From contig NZ_JBIGIB010000007.1 in the NCBI RefSeq assembly GCF_043555935.1, positions 124,001 through 188,000 on the forward strand: DNA of 64,000 nucleotides. Direction: 5' to 3'. Position numbers and translations under genes: made by a program. Source of the stretch: Pelomonas baiyunensis (lineage in GTDB: Bacteria > Pseudomonadota > Gammaproteobacteria > Burkholderiales > Burkholderiaceae_C). The notes beneath the pieces are model-generated. The model saw only the letters and a program-made list of their open reading frames with translations, made no database searches and was not told the DNA's origin. Below, piece by piece: positions 54,895 to 63,812 of this stretch (the stretch's first letter is position 1; each line of letters opens with the position of its first letter).

Positions 54895-55380
54895 TCAGCG
54901 GTACTTGGCGTCGGCCTCCTTCTGGGCTGCGATCTGGGGTTCGTACTTGTCACCGACCGCCAGCAGCATGTCCTTCGTGAAGTACAGGTCACCACGCTTC
55001 TCGCCGTGGTATTCGAAGATATTCGTTTCGACGATGGAGTCCACCGGGCAGCTTTCCTCACAGAAGCCGCAGAAGATGCACTTGGTCAGGTCGATGTCGT
55101 AACGCGTCGTGCGGCGACTGCCGTCGGCGCGGACGTCGCTCTCGATGGTGATGGCCATCGCCGGGCACACGGCCTCGCACAGCTTGCAGGCGATGCAGCG
55201 TTCTTCACCGTTTTCGTAGCGGCGCAGCGCATGCAAGCCGCGGAAGCGCGGCGACAGCGGCGTCTTCTCTTCCGGGAACTGAACGGTGATGTTGCGCGAC
55301 AGGAAATGCCGACCCGTCAGGGCCATGCCCTTGAAGAGCTCGGTGAGCAGGAAGCTCTTGGCGAAATCTTTGATGGACAT
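54895..55380 (-). CDS. nuoI: NADH-quinone oxidoreductase subunit I (2x[4Fe-4S])
   Basis: Ferredoxin-like subunit (161 aa) carrying clusters N6a and N6b. Both cysteine motifs are complete: CIACKLCEAVCP and CIFCGFCEESCP. It starts MSIKDFAKSFLLTELFKGM, an amphipathic helix that sits on the membrane arm. The ATG at 55380 lies only four bases after the nuoH stop region; an ATG 16 codons further up overlaps nuoH and is rejected. Confidence 0.97.
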   Translation of the reverse strand: MSIKDFAKSFLLTELFKGMALTGRHFLSRNITVQFPEEKTPLSPRFRGLHALRRYENGEERCIACKLCEAVCPAMAITIESDVRADGSRRTTRYDIDLTKCIFCGFCEESCPVDSIVETNIFEYHGEKRGDLYFTKDMLLAVGDKYEPQIAAQKEADAKYR

Positions 55381-55384
55381 CCGC

Positions 55385-56482
55385 TTACTTCCAGATGTTG
55401 AAGGGGGTCTGCATCCACAGGCCGACAACGACCAGCCAGACCAGGGTCACGGGGATGAAGATCTTCCAGCCCAGACGCATGATTTGGTCGTAGCGGAAGC
55501 GCGGGAACGTGGCCCGCACCCACAGGAACATGGTGACCACGAAGAAGGTCTTGGCGAACAGCCAGAACCAGTTCCAGAACGCCATCGTGTTCTGGATGAA
55601 CTGCGGCGTGTCCATGCCCAGCAGGCTCCAGGAAATCGGCGCGCTCCAGCCACCCAGGAACATGACGACGGCCAAGGCCGACACCAGGATCATGTTGGCG
55701 TACTCGGCGAGGAAGAACATCGCGAACGACATGCCCGAGTACTCGATCATGTGACCGGCCACGATCTCGGATTCGCCTTCGACCACGTCGAACGGGTGGC
55801 GATTGGTTTCGGCCAGGCCCGAGATGAAATAGACGATGAAGATGGGCAGCAACGGGAGCCAGTTCCACGACAGGAAGTTCAAGCCCATCGTGGCGAACGT
55901 GCCCTTTTCCTGCACTTGGACGATGGTCGTCATGTTCAGGCTACCGGTCACCATCAACACGATGACCAGCGCGAAGCCCATGGCGATCTCATACGACACC
56001 ATCTGAGCCGATGCGCGAAGCGCGCCCAAGAAGGCGTACTTCGAGTTGGACGCCCAACCGGCAATGATGACCCCGTAGACCTCGAGCGAGGTGATCGCCA
56101 TCAGGAACAACAGCCCAGCGTTCACGTTGGCCACCGCGGCATCCGGGCCGAACGGCACCACGGCCCAGGCGGCCAGCGCCGGCATGATGGTCATGACGGG
56201 ACCGAGGAAGAACAGACCCTTGTTTGCCGCGGTCGGCTTGATGATCTCCTTGAAGATCAGCTTGACCGCGTCAGCGATCGGGGTCAGCAGGCCGTAGGGG
56301 CCGACGCGATTCGGACCCGGGCGGATCTGCGACCAGCCAATGGCCTTGCGCTCCCACAGCGTGAGGTAAGCGACGCAGATCATCAGCGGTGCAACCACCG
56401 CGATGATCTTCAGCAGGCTCCAGACCAGGGGCCACAGGCCACCCAGCAGCGAAGCGCCGTTCTGGTAGAGGGACTCGATCAT
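55385..56482 (-). CDS. nuoH: NADH-quinone oxidoreductase subunit H
   Basis: Membrane subunit at the quinone-binding junction (365 aa, about eight helices). WERKAIGWSQIRPGPNRVGP is the conserved first loop, GFALVIVLMVTGSLNM the next helix, and ETNRHPFDVVEGESEIVAGH the conserved acidic loop of the quinone channel. It starts MIESLYQNGASLLGGLWPLV, 14 bases after nuoG. Confidence 0.97.
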   Translation of the reverse strand: MIESLYQNGASLLGGLWPLVWSLLKIIAVVAPLMICVAYLTLWERKAIGWSQIRPGPNRVGPYGLLTPIADAVKLIFKEIIKPTAANKGLFFLGPVMTIMPALAAWAVVPFGPDAAVANVNAGLLFLMAITSLEVYGVIIAGWASNSKYAFLGALRASAQMVSYEIAMGFALVIVLMVTGSLNMTTIVQVQEKGTFATMGLNFLSWNWLPLLPIFIVYFISGLAETNRHPFDVVEGESEIVAGHMIEYSGMSFAMFFLAEYANMILVSALAVVMFLGGWSAPISWSLLGMDTPQFIQNTMAFWNWFWLFAKTFFVVTMFLWVRATFPRFRYDQIMRLGWKIFIPVTLVWLVVVGLWMQTPFNIWK

Positions 56483-56496
56483 GTTCTGAAACTCCC

Positions 56497-58803
56497 TCAG
56501 ACCTTGCTGACGCTCACGGTGCCAAACACGGCACCCAGCGCGGCGGTTTGCGGCAGACCGGCCGGCACGCGGGCCACGCCGTCAGGCAGGCCGGCTTCCA
56601 AGCGGGCGGGAAGTTGGGCGGCGCCACCGTCCTGAACGACGCGCACCAGGTCGCCGTCAGACAGACCGAGTTGCTGCCACAGCGACTTCGGCAGGCCGAC
56701 CGTCACGGCCTCGCGGCCGTCGGTCGTCAACTGCAGCGACGTCGAGTGGCGCACCAGCGCATCGGAGACGTAGATCGGCAGGTTGCCGAAGCGCTCCACG
56801 CCCGCCCCTCGCGCGCCGGCAACCGGTGCGGCCGTCGTGGCGTTGTTCAGGCGAGCGCTCAGGTCACCGGACAGGGCCTGTTCGCGGACCTGTTCGGAGC
56901 TGTCTTGGTTGAAGCCTTCGAGGCCGAGCAGGTTGCCGAGCACGCGCAGCACCTTCCAGGCCGGGCGGGTCTCGGCCAGCGGGCGCACCACCCCGACGAA
57001 GCTCTGCAGGCGGCCTTCCGCGTTGACGAAGCTGCCCGAGGTCTCGGTGAACGGCGCGATCGGCAACAGCACGTCGGCGTACTCGATGCCGGTCTTGAAC
57101 GGGCTCAGCACAACGACCATCTCGGCGGCGTCCAGCGTCTTCGCGGCCGCTGCAGCGTTGGCCGAGTCGAGCACCGGGTCGGTGTTCAGCAGCACGACGG
57201 CCTTCAGGGCCGAGCCGTTCAGCATCTGGCCGGCGTTCAGGCCGCCGGAGACCGGCTGGGCCTTCACGAGTTGGGCGCCAACCGTGTTCGCGGCTTCGGT
57301 CAGATAACCGACGGTGGCACCGGTCTGCTGACCAATCCAGTTCGCCAGGGCCAGCAGGCTGGCCGCTTGAGGGTGCTCGGCTGCGGCGTTGCCAAGCAGG
57401 ATGGCCTTGCTGGCACCTGAAGCCAGGCTCGTGGCGATCGCCTTGGCTTCATCCGTTGCGGTGCCAGCGAGCGGTGCGCCGACGCCAATCGCGGCCGCGA
57501 CGTCCGCCAGCGTCTGCACCCAGGCCGACGGAGCGGCCGAGATGCCGGCGCCGAGCGGCATCAGCCAGTCGTCGTTGTTGACGCCCACGCGGTGCACAGC
57601 GGCGCCGCGGCGGGCGGCGAAGCGCAGCCGGGCGGCGAACAGCGGGTGGTCCTTTCGCAGGTTGGAGCCGATCACCAGCGCACGGTCCAGTTCGGACAAC
57701 TTGGCAATCGGCAAGCCAAGCCAGCGGGCCTCGCCGGCGGCCGCCGCATTGCCGAAGTCGCTGTGGCGCAGGCGGTGGTCGATGTTGTCGCTGCCCAGGC
57801 CGCGCACGATGGCGCTCAGCAGGTGCAGCTCCTCGACGGTGCTGTGGGCCGAGCCTAGAGCGCCGATGGCCGCCGCGCCGTGGTCACGCTTGATGGACTT
57901 CAGGCCGTTGGCCACGTACTCGAGCGCCGTCGTCCAGTCGACCTGCTTCCAGGCGCCGCCCTGCTTGATCATCGGGGCGGTGAGGCGGGCGTCGCTGTTC
58001 AGCGCTTCGTAGCTGAAGCGGTCGCGGTCAGCGATCCAGCACTCGTTCACATCGTCGTTCTCGAGCGGCACGACGCGCATGACTTGGTGGTTCTTCACCT
58101 GCACCACGAGGTTCGCCCCCGTCGAATCGTGCGGGCTCACGCTCTTGCGGCGCGACAGTTCCCACGTACGGGCGCTGTAGCGGAACGGCTTGCTGGTGAG
58201 CGCGCCGACGGGGCAGATGTCGATCATGTTGCCCGACAGCTCCGAATCGACCGTGCGGCCGACGAAGGTCTGGATCTCGCTGTGCTCGCCGCGGTGGGCC
58301 ATGCCCAGCTCCATGACGCCGGCGATCTCCTGGCCGAAGCGCACGCAGCGGGTGCAGTGGATGCAGCGGCTCATCTCTTCCATCGAGATCAGCGGGCCGA
58401 CGTTCTTGTGGAAGACGACGCGCTTTTCTTCGGTGTAGCGGCTCTTGCTGGCGCCGTAGCCCACGGCCAAGTCTTGCAGCTGGCACTCACCACCCTGGTC
58501 GCAGATCGGGCAATCCAGCGGGTGGTTGATCAGCAGGAACTCCATGACACCCTGCTGGGCCTTGATCGCCTTGTCACTCTTGGTGCGGACGATCATGCCC
58601 TGCGTCACGGGGGTGGCGCAGGCAGGCATGGGCTTCGGAGCCTTCTCCACATCCACCAAGCACATGCGGCAGTTGGCCGCGATGCTCAGCTTCTTGTGGT
58701 AGCAGAAGTGCGGGATGTAGGTGCCAGCCTTCTCGGCGGCATGCATGACCATGCTGCCTTCCTGGACCGAGACCTTCTGACCGTCGAGTTCGATTTCAAC
58801 CAT
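56497..58803 (-). CDS. nuoG: NADH-quinone oxidoreductase subunit G
   Basis: Large iron-sulfur subunit (768 aa). The [2Fe-2S] N1b motif has C-X10-C-X2-C-X13-C spacing (CYHKKLS..., NCRMC, MPAC). The His-ligated N5 motif is HPLDCPICDQGGEC, and N4 ligands are in CIHCTRCVRFG and ICPVGAL. The site that binds the extra N7 cluster in E. coli has no cysteines here (RKSVSPHDSTGANLVV), so N7 should be absent. The rest is a degenerate molybdopterin-type domain. ATG at 58803 (MVEIELDGQKV) just after a purine-rich stretch. Confidence 0.96.
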   Translation of the reverse strand: MVEIELDGQKVSVQEGSMVMHAAEKAGTYIPHFCYHKKLSIAANCRMCLVDVEKAPKPMPACATPVTQGMIVRTKSDKAIKAQQGVMEFLLINHPLDCPICDQGGECQLQDLAVGYGASKSRYTEEKRVVFHKNVGPLISMEEMSRCIHCTRCVRFGQEIAGVMELGMAHRGEHSEIQTFVGRTVDSELSGNMIDICPVGALTSKPFRYSARTWELSRRKSVSPHDSTGANLVVQVKNHQVMRVVPLENDDVNECWIADRDRFSYEALNSDARLTAPMIKQGGAWKQVDWTTALEYVANGLKSIKRDHGAAAIGALGSAHSTVEELHLLSAIVRGLGSDNIDHRLRHSDFGNAAAAGEARWLGLPIAKLSELDRALVIGSNLRKDHPLFAARLRFAARRGAAVHRVGVNNDDWLMPLGAGISAAPSAWVQTLADVAAAIGVGAPLAGTATDEAKAIATSLASGASKAILLGNAAAEHPQAASLLALANWIGQQTGATVGYLTEAANTVGAQLVKAQPVSGGLNAGQMLNGSALKAVVLLNTDPVLDSANAAAAAKTLDAAEMVVVLSPFKTGIEYADVLLPIAPFTETSGSFVNAEGRLQSFVGVVRPLAETRPAWKVLRVLGNLLGLEGFNQDSSEQVREQALSGDLSARLNNATTAAPVAGARGAGVERFGNLPIYVSDALVRHSTSLQLTTDGREAVTVGLPKSLWQQLGLSDGDLVRVVQDGGAAQLPARLEAGLPDGVARVPAGLPQTAALGAVFGTVSVSKV

Positions 58804-58825
58804 GATGGTGTTTCCCTTGGGCAGC

Positions 58826-60166
58826 TCAGGTCGGAGCCACCAGGGGCTTCTTGTGTTCAATCAGGTGCACGAACTCGTGCTTGAAGTGCTTGATCATGGC
58901 GCGCACGGGCATCGCAGCCGCGTCGCCCAACGCACAGATCGTGCGGCCCTGGATGTTGTCGGCCACCGAGTTGAGCAGGTCGATGTCTTCCGCGCGGCCT
59001 TCGCCGTGGTAGATGCGTTCCAGCACACGGTGCATCCAGCCCGTGCCTTCGCGGCACGGCGTGCACTGGCCGCAGGATTCATGGCTGTAGAAGTACGACA
59101 AGCGGAGCAAGCTCTGCACCATGCAACGGGAGTCGTCGATCACGATCACGGCGCCCGACCCAAGCATGGAGCCGGCCTTGGCGATGGAGTCATAGTCCAT
59201 CGTGCACTGCATCATGATCTCGGCCGGCAGCACCGGGGCGGACGAACCGCCGGGAATGACGGCCTTGAGCTTGCGGCCCTTGCGCACGCCGCCGGCGAGC
59301 TCCAACAGTTTCTCGAAAGGCGTACCCAGCGGAATCTCGAAGTTGCCGGGCTTCTCGACGTCGCCGGACACCGAGAACAGCTTGGTGCCACCGTTGTTCG
59401 GCTTGCCGATCTCGAGGTAGGCCTGGCCGCCGTTGCGGATGATCCAGGGCACCGCCGCAAAGGTTTCGGTGTTGTTGATGGTGGTCGGCTTGCCATACAG
59501 GCCGAAGCTGGCTGGGAACGGCGGCTTGAAGCGCGGCTGGCCCTTCTTGCCCTCCAGCGATTCCAGCAGCGCGGTTTCCTCGCCGCAGATGTAGGCGCCG
59601 AAACCATGATGCGCATGCAGCTGGAAGCTGAAGGCGCTGCCCATGATGTTGTTGCCGAGGTAGCCAGCGGCACGGGCTTCTTCCAGCGCGGCCTCGAAGC
59701 GCTCGTAGACCTCGAAGATCTCACCGTGGATGTAGTTGTAGCCGACCGTGATGCCCATCGCGTAGGCAGCGATGGCCATGCCCTCGATGACCTGGTGCGG
59801 GTTGTGCATCAGGATCTCGCGGTCCTTGCACGTGCCAGGCTCGCCTTCGTCGCTGTTGCAGACGAGGTATTTCTGTCCGGGGAACTGGCGGGGCATGAAG
59901 CTCCACTTCAGGCCCGTCGGAAAGCCCGCACCGCCTCGGCCACGCAGGGCTGAAGTCTTGACCTCAGCGATGACCTGATCCGGCGTCAGACCTTCACCAC
60001 CGTCTTTGCCGAGGATCTTGCGCAGGGCCGCGTAGCCGCCGCGGGCTTCATAGTCCTTGATCGACCAGTTCTTGCCGTTCAGATCCGCGTAAATCTGCGG
60101 ACTGATGTGGCGACCGTGGAAGCAGGTCTCGGCGCCGGTGCTTTGGAATTTGGAGAGGTCCAGCAT
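58826..60166 (-). CDS. nuoF: NADH-quinone oxidoreductase subunit F (FMN, NADH site)
   Basis: NADH-binding subunit (446 aa) holding FMN and cluster N3. The FMN/NADH loops are LRGRGGAGFPTGLKWSFMP and YICGEETALLESLEGKKGQP. The cluster motif is SCGQCTPCREGTGW with a fourth Cys in ICALGDAAAMP. It begins MLDLSKFQSTGAET. Nine bases separate it from nuoE. Confidence 0.97.
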   Translation of the reverse strand: MLDLSKFQSTGAETCFHGRHISPQIYADLNGKNWSIKDYEARGGYAALRKILGKDGGEGLTPDQVIAEVKTSALRGRGGAGFPTGLKWSFMPRQFPGQKYLVCNSDEGEPGTCKDREILMHNPHQVIEGMAIAAYAMGITVGYNYIHGEIFEVYERFEAALEEARAAGYLGNNIMGSAFSFQLHAHHGFGAYICGEETALLESLEGKKGQPRFKPPFPASFGLYGKPTTINNTETFAAVPWIIRNGGQAYLEIGKPNNGGTKLFSVSGDVEKPGNFEIPLGTPFEKLLELAGGVRKGRKLKAVIPGGSSAPVLPAEIMMQCTMDYDSIAKAGSMLGSGAVIVIDDSRCMVQSLLRLSYFYSHESCGQCTPCREGTGWMHRVLERIYHGEGRAEDIDLLNSVADNIQGRTICALGDAAAMPVRAMIKHFKHEFVHLIEHKKPLVAPT

Positions 60167-60174
60167 CGTCTTCC

Positions 60175-60687
60175 TCAGGCCTTGGCGGCTTCTGCGCGCA
60201 GCGTGTCGACCAGCTCGTCCAGACGATCGTTCGTCATGAAGCTGCACATCTGACGGTCGTTGACCAGCATCACCGGGGAGTCAGCGCAGGCGCCCAGGCA
60301 CTCGCTCTTCTGGACCGTGAACAGGCCATCGGCCGTGGTGCCGCCTTGCTCGATGCCGAGCTTGCTGCACAGATGGTCCAGTGCCTTCTGGCCATCACGC
60401 AGTTGGCAGGGCAGGTTCGCGCAGACGTTCAGCTTGAACTTGCCCAGCTTGCGCTGGTTGTACATGTTGTAGAACGTGGTGACCTCGTACACGGCGATCG
60501 GCGCCATGCCAAGGTGTGCCGCGATCACGTCTTCCGCAGCGCGCGAAACGTAGCCCTCTTCTTGCTGGACGATGGCCAAGCAAGCCATGACCGCCGACTG
60601 GCGCAGCTCATAGGGGTATTTGGCGACCTCGCGGTCAAAGCGGGCGCGAGTCGCGTCGCTCAGGATGTAGTCAGTGCTGCTCGTCAT
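60175..60687 (-). CDS. nuoE: NADH-quinone oxidoreductase subunit E ([2Fe-2S])
   Basis: Thioredoxin-like [2Fe-2S] subunit (170 aa) with cluster N1a. Ligands are in CANLPCQLRDG (C-X4-C) and SECLGACADSPVM (C-X3-C). VYEVTTFYNMYNQRKLGKF precedes the first pair as normal. ATG at 60687 (MTSSTDYILSD). It lies ten bases after nuoD. Confidence 0.97.
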   Translation of the reverse strand: MTSSTDYILSDATRARFDREVAKYPYELRQSAVMACLAIVQQEEGYVSRAAEDVIAAHLGMAPIAVYEVTTFYNMYNQRKLGKFKLNVCANLPCQLRDGQKALDHLCSKLGIEQGGTTADGLFTVQKSECLGACADSPVMLVNDRQMCSFMTNDRLDELVDTLRAEAAKA

Positions 60688-60697
60688 CGCTTGCCTG

Positions 60698-61951
60698 TCA
60701 ACGATCGATTTCGCCAAACACGATGTCCATCGTGCCGATGATGGCCACCGCGTCCGCAATCATGTGGCCCTTGCCCATCTCATCGAGCGCCGCGAGGTGA
60801 GCGAAGCCCGGCGCACGGATCTTGAGGCGGTAGGGCTTGTTGGCACCGTCGCTGACCATGTAGATACCGAATTCGCCCTTCGGATGCTCGACCGCCGCGT
60901 AAGCCTCACCTTCCGGCACGTGGAAGCCTTCGGTGAAGAGTTTGAAATGGTGGATCAGCTCTTCCATGCTGGACTTCATGTCCACACGGGCCGGCGGCGC
61001 CACCTTGTGGTTGTCGGTGATGACTGGGCCTGGGTTGGCCTTGAGCCACTTCACGCACTGCTCGACGATGCGGCAGGACTGGCGCATCTCCTCAACGCGC
61101 ACAACGTAGCGGTCGTACGTGTCGCCGTTCGTGCCGACCGGCACGTCGAAGTCCATCTTGGCGTAAACGTCGTAGGGCTGTGTCTTGCGCAGGTCCCAGG
61201 CGATACCCGAGCCGCGCAGCATGGCGCCCGTGAAGCCCATATTGAGCGCCCGCTCCGGCGTGACCACGCCAATGCCCACCGTGCGCTGCTTCCAGATGCG
61301 GTTGTCCGTCAGCAGGGTTTCGTAGTCGTCGACGTTTTTGGGGAAGCGACGGCAGAAGTCCTCGATGAAGTCCAGCAGGGAGCCCTGACGGTTCTCGTTG
61401 AGCTGGGCAATGGTCTTCGCGTTCTTGATCTTGCTGACCTGGTACTGCGGCATGCTGTCCGGCAGGTCGCGGTACACGCCGCCCGGACGGAAGTAGGCCG
61501 CGTGCATGCGCGCACCCGACACCGCCTCGTACATGTCGAAGATGTCCTCACGCTCGCGGAAGCAGTAGATGAGGATGTTCATCGCACCGCAGTCCAGGCC
61601 GTGGCAGCCCAGCCAGAGCAGGTGGTTCAGGATGCGGGTCAGCTCCGCGAACATCACGCGGATGTACTGCGCGCGCTCCGGCACCTCGATGCCCATCAGC
61701 TTCTCGATGGCGAGGCAGTACGCGTGCTCGTTGGCCATCATCGACACGTAGTCGAGGCGGTCCATATAGGGCAGCGACTGGATGAAGGTCTTCTGCTCGG
61801 CGAGTTTTTCGGTCGCGCGGTGCAGCAGGCCAATGTGCGGGTCGGCGCGCTGGATGACTTCGCCGTCCAACTCCAACACCAGGCGCAGCACGCCGTGTGC
61901 AGCCGGGTGCTGGGGGCCGAAGTTCAGCGTGTAGTTCTTGATTTCTGCCAT
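60698..61951 (-). CDS. nuoD: NADH-quinone oxidoreductase subunit D
   Basis: Catalytic quinone-site subunit (417 aa), separate from NuoC as usual in betaproteobacteria. The N-terminus NYTLNFGPQHPAAHGVLRLV has the conserved His pair of the quinone cavity. RADPHIGLLHRATEKLAE and the tyrosine-containing MDRLDYVSMMANEHAYCLAI block are present; the C-terminus ends GTMDIVFGEIDR. It lies 11 bases after nuoC. Confidence 0.97.
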   Translation of the reverse strand: MAEIKNYTLNFGPQHPAAHGVLRLVLELDGEVIQRADPHIGLLHRATEKLAEQKTFIQSLPYMDRLDYVSMMANEHAYCLAIEKLMGIEVPERAQYIRVMFAELTRILNHLLWLGCHGLDCGAMNILIYCFREREDIFDMYEAVSGARMHAAYFRPGGVYRDLPDSMPQYQVSKIKNAKTIAQLNENRQGSLLDFIEDFCRRFPKNVDDYETLLTDNRIWKQRTVGIGVVTPERALNMGFTGAMLRGSGIAWDLRKTQPYDVYAKMDFDVPVGTNGDTYDRYVVRVEEMRQSCRIVEQCVKWLKANPGPVITDNHKVAPPARVDMKSSMEELIHHFKLFTEGFHVPEGEAYAAVEHPKGEFGIYMVSDGANKPYRLKIRAPGFAHLAALDEMGKGHMIADAVAIIGTMDIVFGEIDR

Positions 61952-61962
61952 GGCTTACAGAC

Positions 61963-62559
61963 TCAGAGGCCGCCGTACTTGTCTTCGCGGATGATCCGCG
62001 GCGTGATCTCACGCGGCTCGATCGTCACGGGCTGATAGATCACGCGCTTTTGCTCAGCGTCGTAGCGCATCTCGACGTGACCCGACACCGGGAAGTCCTT
62101 GCGCATCGGGTGGCCGATGAAGCCGTAGTCGGTCAAGATGCGGCGCAGGTCGTTATGACCTTCGAAGATGACGCCGTACATGTCGAAGGCTTCGCGCTCG
62201 AACCAGTTGGCCGAATTCCAGACCGGCGTGACCGAAGCCACCACGGGGAAGTCGTCATCGGTGGCGAAGACCTTCAAGCGCAAGCGCCAGTTCTTGGAGA
62301 CCGACAGCAGGTGGCTGACCACGGCGTAACGCCGGCCTTCGTAGGCACCCTCGCCGTAGGTGCTGTAGTCGACGCCGCAGAGATCGACCAACTGCTCAAG
62401 CTTGAGCTCGGCGTGATCCCGCAGCGTTGTCGCCACTTGGAAATAGTCCGCCGCACGCACGGTCAGCGTCAGCTCGCCGAGCGCATTCTTCAGTTCAACG
62501 ACGCGATCGCCGAGGACGGTGCCCAAGTTTTGGGCCAAGGTGTCGAGGTTGTGGCTCAT
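61963..62559 (-). CDS. nuoC: NADH-quinone oxidoreductase subunit C
   Basis: Peripheral arm subunit (198 aa). The 30-kDa family signature is WNSANWFEREAFDMYGVIFE followed by GHNDLRRILTDYGFIGHPMR and KDFP. Starts MSHNLDTLAQNLGTVLGDR. It lies eight bases after nuoB. Confidence 0.97.
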   Translation of the reverse strand: MSHNLDTLAQNLGTVLGDRVVELKNALGELTLTVRAADYFQVATTLRDHAELKLEQLVDLCGVDYSTYGEGAYEGRRYAVVSHLLSVSKNWRLRLKVFATDDDFPVVASVTPVWNSANWFEREAFDMYGVIFEGHNDLRRILTDYGFIGHPMRKDFPVSGHVEMRYDAEQKRVIYQPVTIEPREITPRIIREDKYGGL

Positions 62560-62567
62560 TCCGAGGC

Positions 62568-63044
62568 TCAGCGGGCGATGGTGTTTTCGCGGCGGATTTT
62601 GGCCTGCAGCTGCAGGATGCCGTAGAGCAGCGCCTCAGCCGTCGGCGGGCAGCCCGGCACGTAGACATCCACCGGCACGATGCGGTCACAGCCGCGCACG
62701 ACGGAGTAGCTGTAGTGGTAGTAACCACCGCCATTGGCGCAGGAGCCCATGGACAACACCCAGCGCGGCTCAGCCATCTGGTCGTAGACCTTTCGCAGGG
62801 CCGGCGCCATCTTGTTGCACAACGTACCGGCCACGATCATCAGGTCGGACTGGCGCGGGCTTGGCCGGAACAACATGCCGAAACGGTCGATGTCGTAGCG
62901 CGCGGCACCGGCGTGCATCATCTCGACGGCGCAGCAGGCCAGACCAAAGGTCATCGGCCACAGCGAACCCGTCTTGGACCAGTTGATGAGCTTGTCGACC
63001 GAGGTGGTCACAAAGCCCTCTTTCAGGACGCCTTCAATACCCAT
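62568..63044 (-). CDS. nuoB: NADH-quinone oxidoreductase subunit B ([4Fe-4S] N2)
   Basis: Subunit (158 aa) that carries the terminal cluster N2. The tandem-cysteine motif is GLACCAVEMMHAG, with further ligands in SMGSCANGGG and VPGCPPTAEALLYG. Starts MGIEGVLKEGFVTTSVDKLI. It lies 30 bases after nuoA. Confidence 0.97.
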   Translation of the reverse strand: MGIEGVLKEGFVTTSVDKLINWSKTGSLWPMTFGLACCAVEMMHAGAARYDIDRFGMLFRPSPRQSDLMIVAGTLCNKMAPALRKVYDQMAEPRWVLSMGSCANGGGYYHYSYSVVRGCDRIVPVDVYVPGCPPTAEALLYGILQLQAKIRRENTIAR

Positions 63045-63074
63045 TTGGAATTCCCAGCTTGTGTCGGCGAACGC

Positions 63075-63434
63075 TTATTCCCAGTCCAGGGCGCCCTTTT
63101 TCCACTCGTAGGCAAAGCCCACGACGAGGATGCCGAGGAAGATCATCATCGCCCAGAAGCCCGTCGCGCCGATTTCCTTGAGCGCCACGGCCCAGGGGAA
63201 CAGGAAGGCAACTTCCAGGTCGAACAGAATGAAAAGGATGGCGACGAGGTAGTAGCGCACATCGAATTTCATGCGCGCGTCCTCAAAGGCCTCGAAGCCG
63301 CATTCGTAAGGGGAATTCTTGGCCTGATCTGGCCGATTCGGGCCCAACAGGGCACCAAGCACCTGAGGCGCAATCCCAACCACCGCGCCGACCAAGATGA
63401 AGAGGATGACGGGCAGGTATTGATCGAGATTCAT
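63075..63434 (-). CDS. nuoA: NADH-quinone oxidoreductase subunit A
   Basis: Three-helix membrane subunit (119 aa), first gene of the complex I operon. The conserved loop NSPYECGFEAFEDARMKFDV holds the Cys exposed in the inactive state of the enzyme; YYLVAILFILFDLEVAFLFP is the acidic second helix. It starts MNLDQYLPVILFILVG with AGAAGG ten bases upstream. Confidence 0.97.
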   Translation of the reverse strand: MNLDQYLPVILFILVGAVVGIAPQVLGALLGPNRPDQAKNSPYECGFEAFEDARMKFDVRYYLVAILFILFDLEVAFLFPWAVALKEIGATGFWAMMIFLGILVVGFAYEWKKGALDWE

Positions 63435-63617
63435 AGATGCCTTCTCGGGTCGACTAAAACGTCTTCGTCAACGAGGCCGCCGAAAAAGCCGGCCACAAAA
63501 GCAAACAGGCGCGCCACCAGCGAATCCTAAGATATCGCTCGCGGATCGCGCCCGCCTGAAACCTTGCTGCACTGGAATCGAATCGACTCGCTGCAGCGAC
63601 AGGCCGCTTCATTGTTC
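63435..63617. other. Leader between tRNA-Leu and nuoA
   Basis: 183 bases that must carry or receive the complex I promoter. Minus-strand candidates are weak: TATCTT within GCGATATCTTAGG, and TTGACG at the nuoA-proximal end without a matching -10. A hairpin GGCCG-N10-CGGCC with a T-run in its loop (about 63478-63497) is seen. The operon may also be read through from secG and the tRNA. Confidence 0.3.
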
Positions 63618-63702
63618 TGGTGCCGTCGGCGAGACTCGAACTCGCACAGCTTTCGCCACTACCCCCTCAAGATAGCGTGTCTACCAATTTCACCACGACG
63701 GC
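63618..63702 (-). tRNA. tRNA-Leu (anticodon GAG)
   Basis: 85-base class II tRNA on the minus strand, CCA end encoded. The acceptor stem pairs GCCGTCG with CGACGGC; the D-arm has TGGTGAAATTGGTAGACACG; the anticodon loop reads TTGAGGG within CTATC/GGTAG arms, giving GAG; a short variable arm (GTGGCGAAAGCTGT region) and the T-arm GAGTTCGAGTC follow. It decodes CUC and CUU. The location between secG and nuoA is normal for this group. Confidence 0.95.
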
Positions 63703-63812
63703 AGGTACTCAATTTGCCCAGCAAGCAGGGAGGGTTTCCTTGCTAGACAGCCTCGCATTCTATACCGCTTTTTACGCCCTCTCGGGCAAGAAGCGAGGGT
63801 TTTGATCAGGTA
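63703..63812. other. Spacer between secG and tRNA-Leu
   Basis: 110 bases. CCCTC and GAGGG arms, 13 bases apart, lie at about 63777-63799, next to a TTTT run on the plus strand; on the minus strand no T-tract follows, so termination of secG is unclear. Nothing else recognised. Confidence 0.3.

Noticed and set aside
63564..63805. Small plus-strand ORFs across the tRNA
   Set aside because: They read the complement of tRNA-Leu and its flanks; the tRNA fold is complete.
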